Below are positions 38,105 through 46,413 of a DNA stretch of 64,000 bases, piece after piece; position 1 is the first letter of the stretch; each line of letters starts with the position of its first letter. Origin of the DNA: Sphingopyxis sp. YF1 (lineage in GTDB: Bacteria > Pseudomonadota > Alphaproteobacteria > Sphingomonadales > Sphingomonadaceae); the NCBI RefSeq assembly GCF_022701295.1, contig NZ_CP033204.1, positions 868,001 through 932,000 on the forward strand, in the 5' to 3' direction. Made by a program: the position numbers and the translations under genes. The notes under the pieces are model-generated. The model worked only from the letters and a program-made list of their open reading frames with translations, was not told where the DNA came from and did no database searches.

Positions 38105-38818
38105 ATGGCGGAGCATCTGCGGTTCGAAGCGCTCGCCGGGCAGCGCATCCTCGTCGTCGGCGGCAGTTCGGGCATCGGGTTTGCGGTGGCCGAAGGCGCG
38201 GCGCAGCACGGCGCGTCGGTGACCATCACCGGTCGCGATCCGGCAAAGGCGGCCGCGGCGGCTGCAGCGCTGGGGCGAGATGCCGCAGCGGTGACCTTCG
38301 AGATGACCGACGAACCCGCGGTCGCCGCCTTTTTCGCGGCGAACCCGCCCTTCGACCATGTCGTGGTGACCGCAGCGCAGCTTCACGGGGGCAGGGTGCG
38401 CGACCTGCCGATCGAACTGGCGCGCGCGACCTTCGAGTCCAAATTCTGGGGCCCCTATCTGATCGCGCGCCACGCGCGGATCACCGAGCGCGGTTCGATC
38501 GTACTGACATCGGGCGCGGGCGCCCGGCGTCCGCGCGCGGGACGCGCGCCCGTCGCAGCGAGCAGCGCCGCGACCGAGGTGCTGACCAGGGTGCTGGCGA
38601 GCGAACTGGCCCCGGTCCGCGTCAATTGCATCTCGCCCGGCCTCGTCGACACGCCGATGCTGCGCGCTGTCCGCGATCCGGCGAGTGCCGCGCCGCAACA
38701 GCCGGTGGCGCGGGTCGGCGATCCCGCCGAAATCGCGTTCCAGTTCCTCGCGTGCATGCTCAATCCCTATATGACGGGAAGCGTGATCGATATCGACGGC
38801 GGCATGGCGTTGGTGTGA
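38105..38818 (+). CDS. Atypical short-chain dehydrogenase/reductase
   Basis: A 237-residue Rossmann protein with an intact cofactor loop ILVVGGSSGIGFAVAEGAA (residues about 15-33) and SDR C-terminal marks PVRVNCISPGLVDTPML and GSVIDIDGGMALV. The catalytic segment is odd: after the active-site Ser (IVLTSGAG) the expected Tyr and Lys of YxxxK are replaced (Pro and Ser in AGRAPVAASSAATE). It may bind NAD(P) without classical SDR catalysis, or use another mechanism. The operator upstream suggests inducible expression. GGGAGG precedes the ATG. Confidence 0.85.
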   Translation: MAEHLRFEALAGQRILVVGGSSGIGFAVAEGAAQHGASVTITGRDPAKAAAAAAALGRDAAAVTFEMTDEPAVAAFFAANPPFDHVVVTAAQLHGGRVRDLPIELARATFESKFWGPYLIARHARITERGSIVLTSGAGARRPRAGRAPVAASSAATEVLTRVLASELAPVRVNCISPGLVDTPMLRAVRDPASAAPQQPVARVGDPAEIAFQFLACMLNPYMTGSVIDIDGGMALV

Positions 38819-38840
38819 CGGAAGGGCGCGGCGCGCGGTG

Positions 38841-39692
38841 TCAGGCCGACGCCGCGATCGTCGTGCGGTGGAGCAGGCGATCATATCCGTCGTAGCCGCC
38901 GGTGGCGCGGTGCAGCACCGAGCGGTTGTCCCACATCACGAGCATGTCGGGTTCCCAGGCATGGGTGTAGCGAAAGGCCTCGCGTCCCTGCCACTCGATC
39001 AGTTCGTAGAGGAGGGGCAGCGCTTCGGCATCGTCGAGCTCGTCGAAACCGATGATATAGCCCGCGCAGCCGAACAGGCCCGGACGGCCGGTTTCGGGAT
39101 GTGCACGCACGAACGGGTGGCGCTGCGTGGCGAGCGCCTCCTCGCCCGGGCTTATGTCCATGCTGCGGCCCCCGGGTCCCTTGGGGTCCTTCGCGCCGTA
39201 CATGCCCGAGGGGGCGTAACCGCCGCGGGCGCTGTGGATCGCCTGCAACCCTTCGATCCGCGCGCGGAGCTCGGCGGGCATCGCATCGAGCGCGGCGTGC
39301 TGGTTCGAAAATTCGGTGTTGCCGCCGACCGGCGGGATGGTGATGCCGAACAGGCAGGTGCCCGCGGGCGGGCGCGCCTGAAAGCTCCAGTCGCTGTGCC
39401 AGTTTTCGGCGAAGAGCGGCGCGGTCTCGTCGGCGCGGCGCCGCACCGCGATGACATGGTCGCGACCCGGGATCGGGCGGATGAATGGATCGTCGCCGAA
39501 CCCGCCGAAATAGCCGGTAAAGCGTTCGAGATCGTCGTCGTTCATCGCCTGCCCGGGAAAGGCGAGGACATGATGGTCGAGCCATGCGGCGCGGATCGCG
39601 GCGATTGTTTCGGGAGCGAGCGGCCGCGTCAGATCGACGCCGGTCACGCGCGCGCCGCACGCCTGACCGCTGGGGGTGATGGTGAGCGTCAT
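38841..39692 (-). CDS. TauD/TfdA-family Fe(II)/2-oxoglutarate dioxygenase
   Basis: A 283-residue dioxygenase. The iron triad is His-x-Asp in NWHSDWSFQ (about 98-104) and the distal His in RSVLHRATGG, followed by the 2-oxoglutarate-binding Arg in RLLHRTTI. The N-terminal PSGQACGARVTGVDLTRPL is the family start. The substrate (sulfonate, herbicide ether or other) cannot be told. A promoter of leaderless type reads into the ATG; convergent with the SDR gene. Confidence 0.9.
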   Translation of the reverse strand: MTLTITPSGQACGARVTGVDLTRPLAPETIAAIRAAWLDHHVLAFPGQAMNDDDLERFTGYFGGFGDDPFIRPIPGRDHVIAVRRRADETAPLFAENWHSDWSFQARPPAGTCLFGITIPPVGGNTEFSNQHAALDAMPAELRARIEGLQAIHSARGGYAPSGMYGAKDPKGPGGRSMDISPGEEALATQRHPFVRAHPETGRPGLFGCAGYIIGFDELDDAEALPLLYELIEWQGREAFRYTHAWEPDMLVMWDNRSVLHRATGGYDGYDRLLHRTTIAASA

Positions 39693-39698
39693 GCGGCG

Positions 39699-39727
39699 AT
39701 GCTGCGCCGTTCGGGGCGCGAGGTCAA
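39699..39727 (-). promoter_or_regulatory. Leaderless promoter of the TauD-like gene
   Basis: On the minus strand TTGACC, 17 bp, CAGCAT, then 6 nt (CGCCGC) to the ATG; no ribosome-binding site. The -10 is weak, the -35 good. Confidence 0.45.
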
Positions 39728-39749
39728 TCGGGTGCGGCCGTGCCGCGGC

Positions 39750-40466
39750 TCAGCCGGTCCGCACCCCATAGTCGAGCGACGGATACCAGCCGGTCCCGCG
39801 TCCCCCGGGCGTGAGGTCGAGGATCGTCCACAGGCTCGCGACGTCGGGGGCATCGCGCGGGTCCTGTCCCGGGTCGGCCATGTCGCGCGTCATGTCGCTC
39901 TTCCAGAACAATCGCACGCCGCCGGCGCCTTTCTGGAACACCGCGAGCGCCGGATTTTCGCTGCCGTCGGGGTTCAGCAGGTGGAAGTCGCGCGCATAGT
40001 CGTCGCCGACCGTCTGCACGAAATCGAGCGCGTGCCACCCGCGCTCGCGCGCGAACGCCTGCTGCCGGTCGACCGGGCTGCGCCCGACGACCCGCAGCGC
40101 GACGCGCTGCGCAATATCGGCGGCATTGCCGTTCACCGCACCCAGCCAGTTGGTGCACATCGGGCAGGGGCGTTCGCGTTCGGGACCGTACATCCAGAAA
40201 TAGGCGACGAGCGTATCGTGCGCGCCGAACAGGTCGGCAAGCCCGCCCTCGGTGCCCTCGGCATCGCGGAAGCGATAATCCTTCACCAGCGGGCCGGGTG
40301 GCAGCGCACGCCGCTGCGCCGCGACGCGCGCGATCTTGCGGCGAAGGTCGATCTCCTCGGCGAGGAGCGATTTTCGGGCCCTTGCGTAAGCGTCGTCCTC
40401 GCCAGGAAAAGCGCGCCGGCGCGACGCGAGCGCCGGGGCGGCCAATAACGGTTGGCGAAGGGCCAT
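39750..40466 (-). CDS. DUF899 thioredoxin-like protein
   Basis: A 238-residue protein of the DUF899 family. Its thioredoxin-like fold has the sequence LVAYFWMYGPERERPCPMCT, with CPMC in place of the thioredoxin CxxC. RARKSLLAEEIDLRRKIARV is the typical start helix and LWTILDLTPGGRGTGWYPSL the typical end. Predicted dithiol-disulfide oxidoreductase; no activity is established. AAGGAGAC precedes the ATG. Confidence 0.9.
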   Translation of the reverse strand: MALRQPLLAAPALASRRRAFPGEDDAYARARKSLLAEEIDLRRKIARVAAQRRALPPGPLVKDYRFRDAEGTEGGLADLFGAHDTLVAYFWMYGPERERPCPMCTNWLGAVNGNAADIAQRVALRVVGRSPVDRQQAFARERGWHALDFVQTVGDDYARDFHLLNPDGSENPALAVFQKGAGGVRLFWKSDMTRDMADPGQDPRDAPDVASLWTILDLTPGGRGTGWYPSLDYGVRTG

Positions 40467-40570
40467 TCATGTCTCCTTTTTCGGAGAGCAACTTGCGACC
40501 GCCGCCATTGTTGCGTCGCCGTGCCTCGGCTGCTCGCGGGCCTGCCCCGGCCCGTCGCGCGAAGAGCCGT

Positions 40571-41152
40571 TCAGGCGGTCGCGCCCTCCCACAGGATCAG
40601 CTTCGTCGCGTGGACATTCTCGCGCGCCGCGCGGGCGTCGAGCCGCGTCAGCTTCAGGTCGCCCTTGAGCGCGCCCATCTCGATCATCGCATGGATCACC
40701 ACGACCCCTCCCGCGCCGACGTCGATGTCGAACCCGGCCGGGCGGGCAAGGCTCTTCTTGGCGGTGGTGACGTGGATATGGTGCGCCCCCGGTTCGACGT
40801 CGGCCATCAGCATCTGGCCCGATTTGATCTGGCCCTGCAGCGTTTCGTCGAGGGTCACGTCCATTCCCTGCATCGCGGCGACGAAGCCGCGGCGGCAGAT
40901 GTAGATGCGTGCCTTGCCCGCGGGAGCCTGCATGGCGCGCGCGTCGGCGAGGGTGGCGGCATCGGCCTTCACGCCGCGCTTGTTGCTCGACAGTGCCCAG
41001 ACACAGACACCGATCAGGAGGATGAGGAGAATGGGTGCGACGATCATCATCACCGTGTCGCCGAGCGCTTCGAAGATCGGCGGGCCGATGAAGGCGCCGA
41101 AAAAGGCTGCGATCACGATGATCGTCAGCCACATTGCGTTCTTGCCGCTCAT
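40571..41152 (-). CDS. Hypothetical membrane protein with DUF2846-like domain
   Basis: A 193-residue protein: two membrane helices (about 7-24 and 34-54, TVMMIVAPILLILLIGVCVW), then a beta-rich domain KARIYICRRGFVAAMQGMDV ... LMADVEPGAHHIHV, which recalls DUF2846 (proteins with a G-x-x-R-I-Y-x-x-R start and a VxPGxH core). The end KLILWEGATA is unassigned. It lies 13 bp upstream of the carbonic anhydrase stop on the same strand, so it is co-transcribed after can. The role is unknown. Confidence 0.75.
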   Translation of the reverse strand: MSGKNAMWLTIIVIAAFFGAFIGPPIFEALGDTVMMIVAPILLILLIGVCVWALSSNKRGVKADAATLADARAMQAPAGKARIYICRRGFVAAMQGMDVTLDETLQGQIKSGQMLMADVEPGAHHIHVTTAKKSLARPAGFDIDVGAGGVVVIHAMIEMGALKGDLKLTRLDARAARENVHATKLILWEGATA

Positions 41153-41165
41153 CTCGCTCTCCCTG

Positions 41166-41804
41166 TCAGGCGGGAGAAAATTCTCCCGTATCGTCGTCCA
41201 TCACGTGCAGCATCCCGTCCGCGATCGCGAAAAAGGCGCCGCGCAGCTTCAGCGTGCCGCGCTTTTCCTTCTCCTGGATACAGGGGAAGGTGCGCAGATT
41301 CGCTATGCTCACGCGCACAGCCGCCATCTCCATCGCGCGCCCCGCGTCGCGATTGTCGAAATCGGGATATTCGGCACGGACCTCGCTGCTCGCGTCGTCG
41401 AGCATCGCGATCCAGTCGGCGATGAAGCCGCCGCGCCCCGGTTCGGCGCCGTCCATCGACCGGTGCAGCGCGGCGTGGCAGCCGCCGCACAGCCCGTGGC
41501 CCATGACGACGATTTCCTCGACCTTCAGGAACTGCACCGCGAACTCGAGCGCGGCCGAGACGCCGTGCCGCCCGGGCGTCGTCTCGAACGGCGGCACCAG
41601 CGCGGCGACGTTGCGGACGACGAAGATCTCGCCGGGATTGGTGTCGAAAATCTGCGACGGTTCGGAGCGGCTGTCCGAACAGGCGATGACCATGACCTTG
41701 GGCGATTGCCCCTCGGCAAGCTGCTCCCAGCGTTCGCGCTGTTCCTGCCATCCGCCGCTACGGAAACGGCGGTAACCTTCGATCAGTTCTGCAAAGCGAG
41801 TCAT
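41166..41804 (-). CDS. can: Beta-class carbonic anhydrase
   Basis: Interconverts CO2 and bicarbonate. The 212-residue protein has the zinc ligands Cys in VIACSDSRSEP (with the Asp-Arg dyad), His and Cys in VVMGHGLCGGC. GEIFVVRNVAALVPPFE is the standard core. Full length. A -10 (TAAGGC) lies 6 nt before the ATG, overlapping the divergent lipA promoter. Confidence 0.95.
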   Translation of the reverse strand: MTRFAELIEGYRRFRSGGWQEQRERWEQLAEGQSPKVMVIACSDSRSEPSQIFDTNPGEIFVVRNVAALVPPFETTPGRHGVSAALEFAVQFLKVEEIVVMGHGLCGGCHAALHRSMDGAEPGRGGFIADWIAMLDDASSEVRAEYPDFDNRDAGRAMEMAAVRVSIANLRTFPCIQEKEKRGTLKLRGAFFAIADGMLHVMDDDTGEFSPA

Positions 41805-41810
41805 GCGCGC

Positions 41811-41860
41811 GCCTTAGCACAAGATGACCGGTTGAGAAGAGCGTCGCGCGCGCCTATGTG
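41811..41860. promoter_or_regulatory. Overlapping divergent promoters of can and lipA
   Basis: Rightward: TTGAGA 41832-41837, 17 bp, TATGTG 41855-41860, then 6 nt to the lipA ATG at 41867. Leftward: CTTCTC 41839-41834, 17 bp, TAAGGC 41816-41811, then 6 nt to the can ATG at 41804. The two -35 boxes share bases, so polymerase cannot occupy both. Both messages would be leaderless. Confidence 0.5.
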
Positions 41861-41866
41861 AGCGCG

Positions 41867-42799
41867 ATGAACGCGCCTCTTCCGCCGCCCGCCGAACCCC
41901 GCTACCGCTCGCGCAAACCCGACTGGATCCGCGTCAAGGCGCCGACCAGCCCGGGCTATGCCGAAACGCGCAAGCTGATGCGCGAGCTCAACCTCAATAC
42001 GGTGTGCGAGGAAGCGGCCTGTCCGAACATCGGCGAATGCTGGACCAAGAAGCATGCGACGGTGATGATCCTCGGCGACACCTGCACGCGCGCCTGCGCC
42101 TTCTGCAACGTCAAGACGGGCATGCCGCGCGCGGTCGACCCGCTCGAACCCGAACATACGGCGATCGCGGCGGCGAAGATGGGGCTGACGCACATCGTCA
42201 TCACCTCGGTCGACCGCGACGACCTGCCCGATGGCGGCGCGAGCCAGTTCGTGAAGGTGATCAACGCGCTGCGCCGCGAAACGCCGCAGACGACGATCGA
42301 GATCCTGACCCCCGACTTCCGCAACAAGCCCGAAAGCGCGGTCGCGGCGATCGTCGATGCGCGCCCCGACGTCTATAACCACAATCTCGAAACCGTGCCG
42401 CGGCTCTATCCGACTATCCGTCCGGGTGCCCGCTATTATGCGTCGCTGCGCCTGCTCGAAAGCGTCAAGCGCCGCGATCCCTCGATCTTCACCAAGTCGG
42501 GGGTCATGCTCGGGCTGGGCGAGGAACGCATGGAGGTCCATCAGGTGATGGACGACATGCGCAGCGCCGACATCGATTTCATGACGATGGGCCAGTATCT
42601 CCAGCCGACGCCGAAGCATGCCAAGGTGATCGACTTCGTCACCCCGCAGGCGTTCGACGCGTATGCCCAGATCGCACGCGCCAAGGGTTTCCTGCAGGTC
42701 GCTTCGTCGCCGCTGACCCGCTCGAGCTATCACGCGGGCGACGATTTCGAGCGGATGCGCGCGGCGCGCGAGGCGCAGCTTGCCCGCGCGGCAGGCTGA
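41867..42799 (+). CDS. lipA: Lipoyl synthase
   Basis: A radical-SAM enzyme that inserts two sulfurs into protein-bound octanoyl groups. The 310-residue protein has both clusters: the auxiliary [12 protein letters not shown] and the radical-[23 protein letters not shown] and the C-terminal [10 protein letters not shown] (with the cluster-binding Ser) complete the set. ATG 41867 is chosen because the promoter -10 ends 6 nt before it; a GTG at 41858 would lie inside the -10. The coq10-like gene follows 8 bp later, as usual in this group. Confidence 0.97.
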   Translation: MNAPLPPPAEPRYRSRKPDWIRVKAPTSPGYAETRKLMRELNLNTVCEEAACPNIGECWTKKHATVMILGDTCTRACAFCNVKTGMPRAVDPLEPEHTAIAAAKMGLTHIVITSVDRDDLPDGGASQFVKVINALRRETPQTTIEILTPDFRNKPESAVAAIVDARPDVYNHNLETVPRLYPTIRPGARYYASLRLLESVKRRDPSIFTKSGVMLGLGEERMEVHQVMDDMRSADIDFMTMGQYLQPTPKHAKVIDFVTPQAFDAYAQIARAKGFLQVASSPLTRSSYHAGDDFERMRAAREAQLARAAG

Positions 42800-42807
42800 C
42801 GACCGAC

Positions 42808-43263
42808 TTGCCGAGGCACCACGAAAGCCGCGTCCTCCCGTACAGCGCCGAACAGATGTTCGCGCTCGTCACCGACATCGCGCATTATCCCGACTTCCTG
42901 CCCTGGGTCGTCGCGCTGCGCATCCGCAGCGACAGCGAGCATGAGGCGGTCGCGGACATGATCGTGGGCTTCAAGGGGCTGCGCGAGAGTTTCTCATGCC
43001 GCGTCCACAAGGACCGGCCAAACAGCGTGACGGTCAGCTACATCGACGGGCCGATGCGCCACCTGACCAACGAATGGCATTTCGTTCCGCTCGAAGAGGG
43101 CGGGTGCCGCGTCGACTTCATGGTCGACTTCTCGTTCCGCAACCGGATGTTCGAGGCGCTCGCGGGGCAGATGTTCGACAAGGCGCTGCGCAAGATGATC
43201 GCCGCTTTCGAAACGCGCGCCGGCGAACTGTACGCGATGGCGTCTCTGCCGCCGCGGGTCTGA
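42808..43263 (+). CDS. COQ10/RatA-type START-domain protein
   Basis: A 151-residue polyketide-cyclase/START fold protein (SRVLPYSAEQMFALVTDIAH YPDFLPW at the start, FSFRNRMFEALAGQMFDKAL near the end) that binds ubiquinone in characterised COQ10 homologues. Databases often label it RatA toxin, a name of doubtful relevance here. The start is TTG 42808 with a 8-bp gap to lipA, so it is in the lipA operon; both relate to respiratory-chain cofactors. Confidence 0.9.
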   Translation: MPRHHESRVLPYSAEQMFALVTDIAHYPDFLPWVVALRIRSDSEHEAVADMIVGFKGLRESFSCRVHKDRPNSVTVSYIDGPMRHLTNEWHFVPLEEGGCRVDFMVDFSFRNRMFEALAGQMFDKALRKMIAAFETRAGELYAMASLPPRV

Positions 43264-43315
43264 TCCGGGCATAGAGGCCGCCGCCCGGAGGGGGGGCTGC
43301 CGGCCATTCCGGTGT

Positions 43316-44062
43316 TCAGCGGCCGCCCGATGCCACCAGGTCGACGTCGGTCATGCCGCCGTCGCGGCGCGCCATCACGACATAGGCGAGTTCGCCCTTG
43401 GTGCCGCCGAGCATATGCTCGTCGCCGTTGAGCCGGTGGTCGCTCGAATAGCCCGCGCGCACCGCCATGGTGTGATAATAGTCGAGCACTGCCTGCAGCG
43501 ACGCGGCGGTCTGGAAATTGACGACGCGGATGTTGCACTGGCCGCCCGCGATGCCCGCGGCCTCGCGCAGCGTCGCGCGCGGATAGAGTTTGAAGGCCGG
43601 GGGCAGGCGGTTCGCCCAGTCATTGCCATAGGTCAGCTTGCCGTCGCACGCGCCCTTCGCCTGTTCCTTCGCCAGCGCGCCGATGGTCACCGGGCGCTTC
43701 GCCTCGCAGCCGTCGCAGCCCGCCTCGAAGGGCAGCGCCCGGGGCGCGGCGAGCAGCTTGCCCGCCTTGAGCGCGGCTTCGGCTTCGGCCGCGGTCGCCG
43801 CCTTGGCGCCGGCGATGCCGGGGACGCCGCCATCGACCGGCTTGTTGCCCGGCGTGACGGCATTCTGGTTGGCCTGCCCGGTCAGCTTGGGATCGACCAT
43901 GATCTTGTCTTCGAGCGAGCTTTTGACCGCCGGATCGGCGTTGGTCAGTCCGTCGTCGAGCGGCGACAGTTCGGCCTTGGCGTTGGGATTGTCACGGCAC
44001 CCCGCGAGCGGTGCCGCCGCCATCATCAGGCCCGCGACCAGCCATTTTCCGCGCAAGATCAT
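43316..44062 (-). CDS. Lipoprotein with YP-type C-terminal domain
   Basis: A 248-residue predicted lipoprotein (MILRGKWLVAGLMMAAAPLA then GC; Cys about 22). A linker follows, then GCDGCEAKRPVTIGAL with a CxxC. Residues about 152-247 start LPPAFKLYPRATLREA, with LDYYHTMAVRAGYSSDHRLN, GDEHMLGGTKGELAYVVMAR and GGMTDVDLVASGGR. This matches the order of motifs in the lipoprotein at 15036-15575. ATG 44062 follows GGGAGTG; longer in-frame versions spoil the signal peptide. The function is unknown. Confidence 0.84.
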   Translation of the reverse strand: MILRGKWLVAGLMMAAAPLAGCRDNPNAKAELSPLDDGLTNADPAVKSSLEDKIMVDPKLTGQANQNAVTPGNKPVDGGVPGIAGAKAATAAEAEAALKAGKLLAAPRALPFEAGCDGCEAKRPVTIGALAKEQAKGACDGKLTYGNDWANRLPPAFKLYPRATLREAAGIAGGQCNIRVVNFQTAASLQAVLDYYHTMAVRAGYSSDHRLNGDEHMLGGTKGELAYVVMARRDGGMTDVDLVASGGR

Positions 44063-44147
44063 CGCTAACACTCCCTTAACATATCCGCAGGGATGCCCGA
44101 TCCTGGTTAAAAAGGGGCAAAGAAAGAGCGTTAATCCGCCGCCTTTG

Positions 44148-44588
44148 TCAGGCGAAACCTGTCCCGTCCTGAGACGCATTCGGCGCGCAGCGGATCAGGC
44201 GCGAGGTCTCGACCGCCGCCTGGCGATGCTTCACCGCCTGGCGGTAGGCGGGGTCGGTGACCATGTCCATGAAGGCGCCGCCGGTCGGATATTCGGCGAT
44301 GAACATCGCGTCCCAGCGTTCGCCGTCGGGGCCGATCACCATCGCCTCCATCGCCGCGCGCCAGACGATGCGGCCGCCGACGCGGCGAAAGGTCGCGGCG
44401 CTGTCGCGGCCATAGAGCGCATAGGCTTCGGCGCCGCTCAGCCCCTGGCCCGCGAGCTCGTGATCGTCGGCATAGTCGGCCCTGTCCCTGAAGCGGACGA
44501 GGTTGAGCATGTGGATGACGCGGTCGCGCGGCAGCGCCTTGAACGCGTCGAACTGCGCGCGTTCGGGATCGACATGGCGATCGGTCAT
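44148..44588 (-). CDS. DUF1330-type dimeric alpha-beta barrel protein
   Basis: A 146-residue protein resembling DUF1330 (NIPSNAP/dimeric alpha-beta barrel): HMLNLVRFRDRADYADDHEL, AYALYGRDSAATFRRVGGRI, and WDAMFIAEYPTGGAFMDMVTDPAYR. Such proteins are often small-molecule monooxygenase-like or unassigned. Its ATG overlaps the GNAT stop (ATGA), so they form a two-gene unit. Confidence 0.85.
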   Translation of the reverse strand: MTDRHVDPERAQFDAFKALPRDRVIHMLNLVRFRDRADYADDHELAGQGLSGAEAYALYGRDSAATFRRVGGRIVWRAAMEAMVIGPDGERWDAMFIAEYPTGGAFMDMVTDPAYRQAVKHRQAAVETSRLIRCAPNASQDGTGFA

Positions 44589-45136
44589 GCCGCGAACCCC
44601 TTGCGGTTGATGCGCCATTGCTCGGCGCTTTGCGTCCATGCCTCGACGGGGGCCTCGTGAAAGGGTTCGGGCAGCCGCGTCGGACCGCTGTTCGTCGCGC
44701 CGAGCCGCTTCGCCAGCGCCTGCGAGCGCGTGTTGGCGGGGTCGATCGTGTGGAGCAGGCTCGGCCATTTGAGGAAGTCGACCGCAAAGTCGCACGCCGC
44801 GACCACGCCTTCGAAGGCATAGCCCTTGCCCGCAAATCTGGCGCGCACGCCATAACCGATCTCGAGCCCCGGCCAGCCGTCGGGCTCCCACGGGCCGAGC
44901 CGGCCGACCCATTCGCCGCTGTCGCGCTCGATCACCGAGAACATCGAGAAGCCGCGGATATGCCATGCGCCGGCGAGCGTGCACCACATCCGCCACGCCT
45001 GCGGGCGCGGACAGGTGCCGCCGATGAAGCGCATCGTGTCCTCTTCGGTGCACATGGCCGCGAAGGCGTCGAAATCCTCGGCGGCGGGCGGGCGCAGGAT
45101 CAGCCGTTCGGTGACGAGCAACGGGCCGTTGAGCAT
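44585..45136 (-). CDS. GNAT N-acetyltransferase (RimJ/RimL-like)
   Basis: A 183-residue acetyltransferase. LLVTERLILRPPAAEDFDAF is the RimJ-type start; EWVGRLGPW is the beta strand before the acetyl-CoA loop; YGVRARFAGKGYAFEGVVAA is the pyrophosphate-binding loop (Q/RxxGxG/A type); NTRSQALAKRLGATN is the conserved Asn helix. The substrate is unknown. ATG 45136 lies behind GGGAGGG. Confidence 0.9.
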   Translation of the reverse strand: MLNGPLLVTERLILRPPAAEDFDAFAAMCTEEDTMRFIGGTCPRPQAWRMWCTLAGAWHIRGFSMFSVIERDSGEWVGRLGPWEPDGWPGLEIGYGVRARFAGKGYAFEGVVAACDFAVDFLKWPSLLHTIDPANTRSQALAKRLGATNSGPTRLPEPFHEAPVEAWTQSAEQWRINRKGFAA

Positions 45137-45237
45137 CGCAAATCCCTCCCTTGGCGACAGCGCGACGCTTCTGCGGCATGACGCGCGGCAGGGCAAGCCA
45201 AACCGCCGGGGCCGCGTTCGCCCGCGGCCGCCCGGCC

Positions 45238-45266
45238 TTGCCAACCGCCCCGATTTTCCCCACATC
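45238..45266 (+). promoter_or_regulatory. Candidate leaderless promoter of the MBL gene
   Basis: TTGCCA 45238-45243, 17 bp, CACATC 45261-45266, then 7 nt to the ATG at 45274. The -10 match is poor, but the spacing and the lack of a Shine-Dalgarno site fit the pattern seen at other genes here. Confidence 0.35.
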
Positions 45267-45273
45267 ACCCGCC

Positions 45274-45939
45274 ATGAACGCTCCCAATCCCCCGATGCGC
45301 GCCGCGATCGTGCCCGTCACCGCCTTTCAGCAGAATTGCACCCTCCTCTGGTGCACCGAGACCAACAAGGCGGCCTTCATTGATCCCGGCGGCGACCTCG
45401 ACAAGCTGCGCGAGGCGGTCCGCCAGACCGGGGTCGAGGTCGAGAAGATCCTCGTCACCCACGGCCATATGGACCATTGCGGGCTCGCCGGAGTGTTCGC
45501 GAAGGAGCTCGGCGTACCCGTCGAGGGACCGCACGAGGACGACCGCTTCTGGATCGAGGGGCTGGCGACCGCGGGCGAGCGCTTCGGCATGGAGGGCGAG
45601 CCCTTCGAGCCCGACCGCTGGCTGGTCGACGGCGACACGGTGAGCGTCGGCAACCTGACGATCGACGTCATCCATTGCCCGGGGCACACGCCCGGCCATG
45701 TCGTATTCTATCACGAGCCGTCGAAGCTCGCGATCGTCGGCGACGTTTTGTTCCAGGGTTCGATCGGCCGCACCGACTTCCCGCGCGGCAACCACCAGCA
45801 GCTGCTCGATTCGATCACGCAGAAATTGTGGCCGCTCGGCGACGACACCGTCTTTCTGCCCGGGCACGGCCCGCACAGCAAGTTCGGCACCGAACGGCGC
45901 ACCAATCCCTATGTCAGCGACATGGCGATGGGCGCCTGA
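45274..45939 (+). CDS. Metallo-beta-lactamase-fold hydrolase, glyoxalase II-like
   Basis: A 221-residue hydrolase. Zinc ligands are in LVTHGHMDHCGLAG (HxHxDH), HCPGHTPGHVVF (His), VGDVLFQGSIGRTD (Asp) and FLPGHGPHS (His). This is the YcbL/GloB-like group that acts on glutathione thioesters. ATG 45274 is used; a second ATG at 45295 is possible. Divergent from the GNAT-DUF1330 unit. Confidence 0.9.
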   Translation: MNAPNPPMRAAIVPVTAFQQNCTLLWCTETNKAAFIDPGGDLDKLREAVRQTGVEVEKILVTHGHMDHCGLAGVFAKELGVPVEGPHEDDRFWIEGLATAGERFGMEGEPFEPDRWLVDGDTVSVGNLTIDVIHCPGHTPGHVVFYHEPSKLAIVGDVLFQGSIGRTDFPRGNHQQLLDSITQKLWPLGDDTVFLPGHGPHSKFGTERRTNPYVSDMAMGA

Positions 45940-45975
45940 CCGCGCGCCCGGCGCAGAGCGGACGGGCGAGGGGGC

Positions 45976-46413
45976 TTACCGGTCGACCAGCACGGTTTCC
46001 TCGACGAGCGTCGCGGTGGTTCCCACCGGCGTCGAATAGACGAGGAACAGCGCATAGCCCGCAAGGCCGAGCTGGGTGAGCATGGTGATGATCGTGCCCG
46101 CCATGCGGCCCCACATCATCCCGTCCATGCCGATCGCGTGCAGCACGCGCCCGACGAGATAGAGCGCTCCGATCGCCCACAGCCAGGTCGACGGACCGGC
46201 GCCGAGTTCGACGAGCGCGAGCAGGATCAGGACGAAGGCGGTGTTTTCGACGAAATTGCTGTGCGCGCGCATCCGGCGCGTCACCATCTCGTTGCCGCCG
46301 TCGCCGATAAAGACCTTTTCCTTGGTCCGCACCCGGCCGACGCGCATCGACAGCCACAGGTTGAGCAGCGCCGCCCCCGCGGCGATCGTCAGGCTTACCG
46401 GCAACATGATCAT
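45976..46413 (-). CDS. MAPEG-family membrane protein
   Basis: A 145-residue protein with four membrane helices. The MAPEG signature is MVTRRMRAHSNFVENTAFVL, where Arg and Asn coordinate glutathione in eukaryotic homologues. ALYLVGRVLHAIGM is the later conserved segment. Bacterial members are mostly of unknown substrate; glutathione-dependent detoxification is plausible beside a GloB-like hydrolase. The start at ATG 46413 follows GAGGGGAAG. Confidence 0.88.
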   Translation of the reverse strand: MIMLPVSLTIAAGAALLNLWLSMRVGRVRTKEKVFIGDGGNEMVTRRMRAHSNFVENTAFVLILLALVELGAGPSTWLWAIGALYLVGRVLHAIGMDGMMWGRMAGTIITMLTQLGLAGYALFLVYSTPVGTTATLVEETVLVDR

